From contig PNBM01000103.1 of NCBI GenBank assembly GCA_003135995.1, positions 5,624 to 10,684 on the forward strand: DNA of 5,061 nt, given 5' to 3'. Below the pieces are notes generated by a model. The model searched no databases, was not told the origin of the DNA, and worked only from the letters and a program-made list of their open reading frames with translations. Positions 1 to 4,078 of the stretch are shown here, piece after piece. The position numbers and the translations under genes were made by a program. Numbering within the stretch: the stretch's first letter is position 1; every line of letters begins with the position of its first letter. Origin of the DNA: Ignavibacteriota bacterium (GTDB lineage Bacteria; Bacteroidota; Ignavibacteria; Tepidaquicellales; Tepidaquicellaceae).

Positions 1-361
1 ATTTATCCATCATATCCGGCTGTATTACGCCGAAAATATTTCCGTCAGGGTCTTTGCAATATGCAAACTGCCCTATAGTAGGAATCGGCTGAACCGGCGT
101 TAAAACCGTACCACCGTGTTTTTTTATACTCTCAAGTGAGGCGTTAATGTCTCCGACTCCTATTGTATTAACAACATAAGGAACCAAATCGGATTTTTTT
201 GTCACTGCGCCATTTATGCCGGGATTTTTTTCACCCGTATTAGCGAGCCAGTAATCCATATCTCCCCATTTTTCAAATTTCCAGCCAAATGCATTTTGAT
301 AGAATTTCACACATTCCTCCGGTTTATCGGAAGGAATTTCAAAATGAACAACGCGTTCCAT
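1..361 (-). CDS. VOC (glyoxalase/bleomycin-resistance fold) family protein, 3' end cut by window edge
   Basis: The gene begins at the ATG complementary to 359-361 and stays open for 120 codons to the window edge. The protein starts MERVVHFEIPSDKPEECVKFY, the opening beta strand and helix of a VOC module (His6, and FY at 20-21 before AFGW). It closes with the family's second-module signature GQFAYCKDPDGNIFGVIQPD (97-116). Single-domain VOC proteins of this type are about 115-130 residues, so at most a few codons should be missing. VOC proteins bind a metal or small molecule and include glyoxalases, dioxygenases and antibiotic-binding proteins. Here His6 could be a metal ligand, but the position after PDGN that is Glu in glyoxalase I-like enzymes (PDGNxxE) reads Gly111. 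A canonical glyoxalase I activity is therefore doubtful, and the substrate is unknown. No Shine-Dalgarno is visible. The start lies 37 nt after the upstream membrane-protein gene, so co-transcription is likely. A cytoplasmic location is inferred from the lack of a signal peptide. Confidence 0.85.
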   Translation of the reverse strand, partial: MERVVHFEIPSDKPEECVKFYQNAFGWKFEKWGDMDYWLANTGEKNPGINGAVTKKSDLVPYVVNTIGVGDINASLESIKKHGGTVLTPVQPIPTIGQFAYCKDPDGNIFGVIQPDMMDK

Positions 362-398
362 TGTAATTAATTTTATATTTTATAAATAATTTTTTAAA

Positions 399-833
399 TT
401 AACATCTGTTATTATCAGCACGCCAGTTTTTTACTGCTTTTTTAATGTCTTCGTTTCCCAAATTTTCATCCAAAGCCCTTTTGACTAAATCAGGAAATTC
501 TTCGTCGGAAGCAAATCTAAGACCGATGATTTGCTGTATAGTCAGTTTTTTATCAAGAGGTTTACCTGTAAGAAGGTAATAACGAAAATTTTCTTCAGCT
601 CTTATTGCTCTGTCCTGAGCACGTTCGGCAAAACTGCGGGCGTAATAGAAAAGACTTAAAAAAGCAATTGAAATAAGGAATAAAAACAAACCGGGCTTAA
701 GCGAAGAATGATTAACTATTTCCGCTATAGTATAATAAATCGATGAAACCAATAACAAAACAATAATTGCAAATGTAAGTCCGTGGTATAAAGGTACGTA
801 TCTTCTGTGGTTGGAATAATTTTGTTCTCCCAT
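399..833 (-). CDS. DUF6526-like small membrane protein
   Basis: This complete 144-residue protein starts at the ATG complementary to 831-833 and ends in TAA at 399-401. A short polar N-terminus (NYSNHRRYVPLYH, 5-17) is followed by two hydrophobic segments at about 18-39 and 47-69, forming a membrane hairpin. The soluble C-terminal part carries the recognisable conserved core QDRAIRAEENFRYYLLTGKP (73-92), then LT-x-QQIIGLRFASDEEFP (97-114) and a basic, amphipathic tail ending in Cys144. I recognise this as the DUF6526 pattern from memory; its biochemical function is not known to me. The Arg/Glu-rich core next to the membrane suggests a cytoplasmic domain, which is inference. The VOC gene follows 37 nt downstream on the same strand. 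No ribosome-binding site is visible, and a weak promoter candidate lies just upstream at 866-894. Confidence 0.85.
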   Translation of the reverse strand: MGEQNYSNHRRYVPLYHGLTFAIIVLLLVSSIYYTIAEIVNHSSLKPGLFLFLISIAFLSLFYYARSFAERAQDRAIRAEENFRYYLLTGKPLDKKLTIQQIIGLRFASDEEFPDLVKRALDENLGNEDIKKAVKNWRADNNRC

Positions 834-865
834 GATTTTAATTATTAAAGTTGTAAAATATCAAC

Positions 866-894
866 TAATTATGAAAAATAGATTTTCTTTTCAA
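866..894 (-). promoter_or_regulatory. Candidate promoter for the DUF6526/VOC unit
   Basis: Read on the minus strand, TTGAAA (894-889) is followed by a 17-nt spacer and TAATTA (871-866). That would give a leader of roughly 25 nt before the ATG at 833. The -35 match is fair and the spacing ideal, but the -10 is weak. The surrounding DNA is so AT-rich that chance matches are common, and the source may use a Bacteroidota-type sigma factor with a different consensus. Confidence 0.28.
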
Positions 895-927
895 GACATA
901 AATATAACTTTTTAATCATTCACTAAG

Positions 928-955
928 TTCAATTTCCCGTAAAAATTAATATAAA
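928..955 (+). promoter_or_regulatory. Weak candidate promoter for the peroxiredoxin-like gene
   Basis: TTCAAT (928-933), a 16-nt spacer and TATAAA (950-955) form a poor -35 with a good -10. This would give a leader of about 55 nt for the gene at 1017. Several other AT-rich hexamers nearby would score similarly, so this marks the likely promoter region rather than a confident site. Confidence 0.2.
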
Positions 956-1004
956 AATAATATGAAACTTTTTAGCAAAATAATCTCTTTTAATAAGGTA
1001 AAAT

Positions 1005-1009
1005 AGGAG
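1005..1009 (+). promoter_or_regulatory. Strong Shine-Dalgarno AGGAG for the gene at 1017
   Basis: AGGAG sits 7 nt before the ATG at 1017-1019 and fixes that start. It is the only strong ribosome-binding site in the window. The starts at 361, 833, 3683 and 4079 have no recognisable one. Confidence 0.75.
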
Positions 1010-1016
1010 TTCTATA

Positions 1017-1610
1017 ATGTTAAAAAAATCTCAGTTCTCTGTTTATTCCTTTTTACTAATAACTTTCTTAGTATTAGTAGCCGCGTATTTCTTCACGAAA
1101 GAACCGGGGGATAAAGTAGACAATTTCACAATTCAAAATTTCGACGGGAATACATATTCTCTCGATATGAATAAAGACGCAAAAGCAACTGTGTTGATTT
1201 TTGTATCTACACAATGCCCGAATGTAAAAATTTATGACAGCCGGATTAATGATATTGCAAATGAATATCAGGCTAAAGGATTTGTCATTTGGGGAATAAA
1301 TTCGAATAGTACAGAACCTGTCGAAGACGTGAAACAACATTCCGTAGATGTAAATTATAATTTCCCTGTTCTAAAGGATATGAACAATACTGTAGCAGAT
1401 ATGCTCGGTGCTACAAAGACACCTGAAGTATTTGTAATAGACAAAAACAGGGTGGTTCTATATCACGGAAGAATAGATGATAACAGGGATATATCAAGTG
1501 TGACTTCAAACGATTTGAAAAATGCACTGAACGATATTCTCGCCAGCAAAGATATTGCTGTAAAATCAACAAAGTCATTCGGTTGTACAATTAAACGGGT
1601 AGATAAATAA
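1017..1610 (+). CDS. Membrane-anchored peroxiredoxin-like (PRX_like1-type) thioredoxin-fold protein
   Basis: The protein is 197 residues. An N-terminal hydrophobic segment (about 9-26) without an obvious cleavage site follows MLKK, suggesting a signal anchor with the rest outside the cytoplasm. The redoxin domain spans about 31-177: GDKVDNFTIQNFDG entry strand, STQCPNVKIYDSRI with active-site-type Cys67, GINSNS (93-98), FPVLKD (116-121), the ATKTPEVFVID segment with the likely cis-Pro136, and YHGRIDD (149-155). The C-terminus holds the family's second conserved cysteine in KSFGCTIKR (Cys190). There is no CxxC. The lone Cys67 plus distal Cys190 matches the peroxiredoxin-like 'STQCP...YHGRIDD...FGCxIK' group that I recognise from memory. 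A Cys67/Cys190 disulfide cycle is inference, and the substrate is unknown. The start is supported by a strong Shine-Dalgarno. A TlpA-like gene follows 164 nt downstream on the same strand, and a hairpin at 1622-1670 probably ends or processes the transcript. Confidence 0.88.
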   Translation: MLKKSQFSVYSFLLITFLVLVAAYFFTKEPGDKVDNFTIQNFDGNTYSLDMNKDAKATVLIFVSTQCPNVKIYDSRINDIANEYQAKGFVIWGINSNSTEPVEDVKQHSVDVNYNFPVLKDMNNTVADMLGATKTPEVFVIDKNRVVLYHGRIDDNRDISSVTSNDLKNALNDILASKDIAVKSTKSFGCTIKRVDK

Positions 1611-1621
1611 ATTTATTTATT

Positions 1622-1670
1622 CAGAGGGGCACAAAAGTTTATCTGATTGGTTTTCTTTTGTGTTTCTCTG
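1622..1670 (+). terminator. 16-bp RNA hairpin after the peroxiredoxin-like gene, probable terminator or processing site
   Basis: The arms 1622-1637 (CAGAGGGGCACAAAAG) and 1655-1670 (CTTTTGTGTTTCTCTG) pair along all 16 positions in RNA, 13 Watson-Crick and three central G-U pairs, around a 17-nt loop. Read on the minus strand the three G-U pairs become A-C mismatches, so the structure belongs to a plus-strand transcript. It starts 12 nt after the stop codon. The downstream tract (TTTACCC) is a poor U-tract, so termination may be partial, leaving some read-through into the TlpA-like gene. Confidence 0.5.
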
Positions 1671-1712
1671 TTTACCCGCAAACTTTTTTATAAATTAATC
1701 TGTTAAAATGAA

Positions 1713-1736
1713 ATTCGGTCTGTATGAAGATCGAAT
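1713..1736 (+). promoter_or_regulatory. Dyad/hairpin in the leader of the TlpA-like gene
   Basis: ATTCGGTCT (1713-1721) pairs with AGATCGAAT (1728-1736) through nine positions, including one G-U, around a 6-nt loop. It ends 38 nt before the ATG at 1775 and upstream of the ribosome-binding site. It could be an operator dyad or a 5'-UTR hairpin. No U-tract follows, so it is not a terminator. Confidence 0.35.
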
Positions 1737-1757
1737 AAATTCAAAATAATTTATAAA

Positions 1758-1763
1758 AAGGAA
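1758..1763 (+). promoter_or_regulatory. Shine-Dalgarno-like AAGGAA for the TlpA-like gene
   Basis: AAGGAA lies 11 nt before the ATG at 1775-1777, longer than ideal spacing. It supports this start but suggests moderate translation compared with the AGGAG of the gene before it. Confidence 0.5.
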
Positions 1764-1774
1764 ATTTTTATTAT

Positions 1775-2257
1775 ATGAAAAAAATATTAGTAATTATAAT
1801 TCTTTGTTTTTATTCGATAGCATATTCACAGCAAATCAAGCCGATTAAAGCAACATCAGAACTCGACGATATAATCAAAGATAACAAAGGAAATGTAATA
1901 TTATTCAATCTCTGGGCTACGTGGTGTAAACCTTGCGTGGAGGAATTTCCTGATTTAATTAAACTTTATAATAATTACAAAGACAGAAATTTTACTATTA
2001 TTTTCATTTCCATCGACTTCAAAGAAGAAATAAATACAAAGCTTATTCCGTTTTTAAAAGAGAACGATGTTAATTTTGTGACTTACTTCGATGATTTTAA
2101 AAACCAGGATGAGTTGATAAATTATTTCGATAAGAAATGGGATGGAGGAATTCCTTCAACATATATTTTCGACAAAAACGGAGTGGAAGAATCAAAATTC
2201 CTCGGTATTAAGGATTATTCATTTTACGAAAGAGAAATACAGAAATTTATAGACTGA
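1775..2257 (+). CDS. Exported TlpA/ResA-like thiol-disulfide oxidoreductase
   Basis: The protein is 160 residues. A signal peptide (basic MKK, hydrophobic 4-16, then AYS) probably cleaves after Ser18, leaving a mature protein that starts QQIKP. Cys11 lies inside the hydrophobic core and does not fit a lipobox. The single thioredoxin-like domain holds the redox motif WATWCKPCVEEFPDL with Cys51 and Cys54, the FISIDF strand (77-82), and a GGIPSTYIFD segment with the cis-Pro at 127 facing the active site. TlpA/ResA-type proteins reduce disulfides in extracytoplasmic proteins, for example during cytochrome c maturation, taking electrons from a DsbD/CcdA-type membrane protein. No such partner is in this window. 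The preceding plus-strand gene encodes another extracytoplasmic thioredoxin-fold protein and is a possible client. The target is unknown. The gene converges on the decarboxylase, with 10 nt between stop codons. Confidence 0.9.
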   Translation: MKKILVIIILCFYSIAYSQQIKPIKATSELDDIIKDNKGNVILFNLWATWCKPCVEEFPDLIKLYNNYKDRNFTIIFISIDFKEEINTKLIPFLKENDVNFVTYFDDFKNQDELINYFDKKWDGGIPSTYIFDKNGVEESKFLGIKDYSFYEREIQKFID

Positions 2258-2280
2258 GAAATTATTTTTAAATTTCTTTT
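2257..2280 (+). terminator. Weak AT-rich terminator between convergent genes
   Basis: AGAAATT (2257-2263) and AATTTCT (2271-2277) form a 7-bp stem with a 7-nt loop, followed by TTT, immediately after the TlpA-like stop codon. An alternative 9-bp pairing joins 2241-2249 with 2269-2277. The short T run follows only in the plus direction. The element overlaps the last codons of the opposing decarboxylase gene (stop at 2268-2270). All stems are AT-rich, so stability is low. Confidence 0.35.
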
Positions 2281-3683
2281 GATACATTCTTAATTAATTC
2301 CCATGCATTCGTTACATGTTCGCGGGTAACATTTGTTTGTGCGATTACGAATCTTAACGTATATGTTCCGTTGAGTTTGGTATGACTTATATATATTTTT
2401 CCTGTGTCGTTAATTTTATGAAGAAGCTTTTCGTTTAGCTTATCGTGTTCAGTCGGAGAATTAATTCCTTCGGGTTTATATCTGAAACAAATCAAATTCA
2501 ATGTTCGCGGAGCTAATATTTCAAAATCTTTTTCATTACGAATTTTTTCTTCAAGTTCTTTTGCAAGAGAAATATGATAACGTAATTTTTCCTGCAACCC
2601 GTTGACACCAAAGCTTCTGATGACAAACCATAATTTTAAAGCTCTGAATCTTCTTCCGAGCGGAATTCCCCAGTCACAGTAATTATTTACTTCTTTATCA
2701 GGTCTGGTTTTAAGATATTCGGGCAATATTTCAAATGAATTAATGAGTGCATTTTTATCCCTGACGAAATATGCTGAACAATCGAAATTTGTAAACAGCC
2801 ATTTGTGCGGATTAAACACGAACGAATCTACCTGTTCGATTCCCTCTATCATCCAGCGATATTCAGGTAAAAGCAAAGCCGAGCCTGCAAATGCCGCATC
2901 AACGTGAAGCCAGATGTTATATTTTTTACAGAGTTCCGCAATTTCCTTTAGCGGGTCGATGGCAGTCGAACCGGTTGTGCCGAGAGCAACAACAACGCAC
3001 ATCGGTTTATAATCTTTTTGCAAATCTTTTTCAATATAATATTTTAACTGAGTCACGTTCATTTTATAATCATCATCGACATCGATTTTAACCAAATTAT
3101 CTTTTCCTATTCCTGCTATCTTAACAGCTTTTTCGATTGAGGAATGTGTTTCTGTAGAACAATACACCCGCAGGTTTATAAAATCCTTAAATCCGCTCTG
3201 ATTAATTTTATAATTTGAAAATTTTTCCCGTGCGGAGAGAATTGCTGTCAGAGTAGAAGTTGAAGCCGTATCCTGAATTACACCCGTGAAAAAATCCGGA
3301 AGTCCTATCATTCCTCTCATCCAGTTCATAACTTTCTCTTCAAGTTCTGCGGCTGATGGTGATGTTTCCCACTTCATACATTGTGCACCGATAGCCTGTG
3401 TAAGCATTTCAGCCAGTAATGAAGGATAACTTGAGTTTGCAGGGAAATAAGCGAAGAAATTCGGACTTTGCCAGTGAGTAATTCCCGGGATAATAATATT
3501 TTGAAAATCACTGAATATTTTTTCTATGTTCTCGGCTTGCATAGGTGGATTATCCGGAAGTTTATTAAATATTTCATGCGGCTTTACCTGTGATTTGACG
3601 GGATAGGTTTCGATATTCTTATAATATTCGACTATCCAGTCTATAAATTCGTGTGCGGATTTTTTGAATTCGTCTATATCCAT
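2268..3683 (-). CDS. PLP-dependent decarboxylase, aromatic-L-amino-acid decarboxylase type (group II)
   Basis: This 471-residue enzyme matches the animal/plant DOPA/tryptophan decarboxylase family from end to end (human enzyme 480). By recall it aligns without gaps to human over the first ~109 residues, including ITHWQSPNFFAYFP (68-81), which supports the ATG at 3683. Key residues present are His180 (THSSIEKA, ring-stacking His), Thr236 (ALGTT), Asp262 (HVDAAFAGSA, pyridine-N partner), Lys294 in NPHKW (PLP Schiff base) and Tyr323 in PEYLK (catalytic-loop Tyr that distinguishes decarboxylases from aldehyde synthases, which have Phe). IPLGRRFRALKLWFV (340-354) is intact. Expected reaction: PLP-dependent loss of CO2 from an aromatic L-amino acid to give an amine, in the cytoplasm, probably as a dimer. 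The pocket differs from human (Ile101 to Gln, Phe103 to Met), so the substrate is uncertain. Cys336 replaces the loop Arg347 of the human enzyme. There is no Shine-Dalgarno and no pathway neighbour. Confidence 0.92.
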   Translation of the reverse strand: MDIDEFKKSAHEFIDWIVEYYKNIETYPVKSQVKPHEIFNKLPDNPPMQAENIEKIFSDFQNIIIPGITHWQSPNFFAYFPANSSYPSLLAEMLTQAIGAQCMKWETSPSAAELEEKVMNWMRGMIGLPDFFTGVIQDTASTSTLTAILSAREKFSNYKINQSGFKDFINLRVYCSTETHSSIEKAVKIAGIGKDNLVKIDVDDDYKMNVTQLKYYIEKDLQKDYKPMCVVVALGTTGSTAIDPLKEIAELCKKYNIWLHVDAAFAGSALLLPEYRWMIEGIEQVDSFVFNPHKWLFTNFDCSAYFVRDKNALINSFEILPEYLKTRPDKEVNNYCDWGIPLGRRFRALKLWFVIRSFGVNGLQEKLRYHISLAKELEEKIRNEKDFEILAPRTLNLICFRYKPEGINSPTEHDKLNEKLLHKINDTGKIYISHTKLNGTYTLRFVIAQTNVTREHVTNAWELIKNVSKEI

Positions 3684-3782
3684 CGCTGATTATTTTGATT
3701 TCTATGATTTAGCTGATTTTAAAAAATATAGTAAAATAAAAGTCTGATTTTTTTAAAAAACTCCGATAAAATATTTTATACA

Positions 3783-3829
3783 AATTTAATGATTTTTAGA
3801 GAACGAAAAACTCTAATTTAATGTTCTCT
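3783..3829 (+). repeat. 9-bp direct repeat with two mutually exclusive hairpins
   Basis: AATTTAATG occurs at 3783-3791 and again at 3815-3823, 32 bp apart, about three helical turns. Between and across the copies, TTAGAG (3796-3801) can pair with CTCTAA (3811-3816), or AGAGAAC (3798-3804) can pair with GTTCTCT (3823-3829). The AGAG segment cannot do both. This could be an operator pair or an alternative-folding leader. Composition makes chance an open possibility. Confidence 0.35.
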
Positions 3830-3841
3830 CTCTATCCGGAA

Positions 3842-3871
3842 AATCTTATGTAAATTTATTTATATAAGATT
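3842..3871 (+). repeat. 13-bp stem, 4-nt loop hairpin in the divergent gap
   Basis: Arms 3842-3854 and 3859-3871 pair at 13 of 13 positions if one G-U (3850/3863) is allowed, around the loop TTTA. The G-U is a valid pair only in a plus-strand RNA. The hexamer AAGATT in the right arm is repeated directly after it (3866-3871 and 3872-3877). No T-tract follows on the plus strand, so this is not a standard terminator. Confidence 0.4.
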
Positions 3872-3993
3872 AAGATTTACAAATAAAAATTAGTGAATTG
3901 GATTATTTAATATAGCTCTTCATCCTTCATCTGATTTTTATTTTAGAAATAAATTATTGATTTAATTTAAGCGGATTTGCTCCATTATAAAAT

Positions 3994-4034
3994 CCAAAAA
4001 TAAAATTGCAGTTTGAAATTTTATTTCAATTTGG
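3994..4034 (+). repeat. Imperfect stem-loop upstream of the propeller gene
   Basis: AAATAAAATT (3998-4007) is a perfect inverted match to AATTTTATTT (4017-4026) with a 9-nt loop. The outer CCAA (3994-3997) and TTGG (4031-4034) extend it across a 4-nt bulge. It ends 44 nt before the ATG at 4079. The stem is almost all A-T, so support is weak. Confidence 0.25.
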
Positions 4035-4078
4035 TTTAATTGATATTAAATAATTATTTTTTAATAATATAATTACAT

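Larger units (their letters stand above)
3684..4078. other. 395-nt divergent intergenic region, no gene seen
   Basis: This gap separates the decarboxylase start from the propeller-gene start, so it should hold both promoters. I see no convincing small ORF, tRNA or conserved riboswitch. It contains a T7A6 tract at 3748-3760, a TATATT hexamer on the minus strand at 3730-3725 that could be a decarboxylase -10 without a matching -35, an all-AT 14-bp palindrome at 3766-3779, and three dyads listed separately. No confident promoter could be assigned to either gene. Confidence 0.6.

Noticed and set aside
1074..1340. 88-codon minus-strand open frame
   Set aside because: It lies wholly antisense inside the peroxiredoxin-like gene, whose product has clear family motifs. 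The antisense product has no recognisable domain.
1603..1620. Perfect 18-bp palindrome across the stop codon of the peroxiredoxin-like gene
   Set aside because: It consists only of A and T with a (ATAA)-like register, is very weak as an RNA stem, and is easily produced by local composition. The GC-containing hairpin just downstream is the better terminator candidate.
2891..3091. 66-codon plus-strand open frame
   Set aside because: It is antisense to the central, highly conserved part of the decarboxylase gene. The low-complexity product has no family resemblance.
3766..3779. Perfect 14-bp palindrome in the divergent gap
   Set aside because: It is entirely A/T with no spacer or conserved half-site resembling a known operator. 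Chance is a sufficient explanation.
3957..3991. TTGATT (3957-3962) with TATAAA (3986-3991) as a promoter for the propeller gene
   Set aside because: The 23-nt spacer is too long for a sigma-70-type promoter, and no better -35 lies at 16-18 nt.
3684..4078. CRISPR array, tRNA, riboswitch or mobile-element end in the large gap
   Set aside because: There are no regularly spaced long repeats, no cloverleaf, no recognisable riboswitch core and no terminal inverted repeats with target duplication. Only short AT-rich dyads were found.
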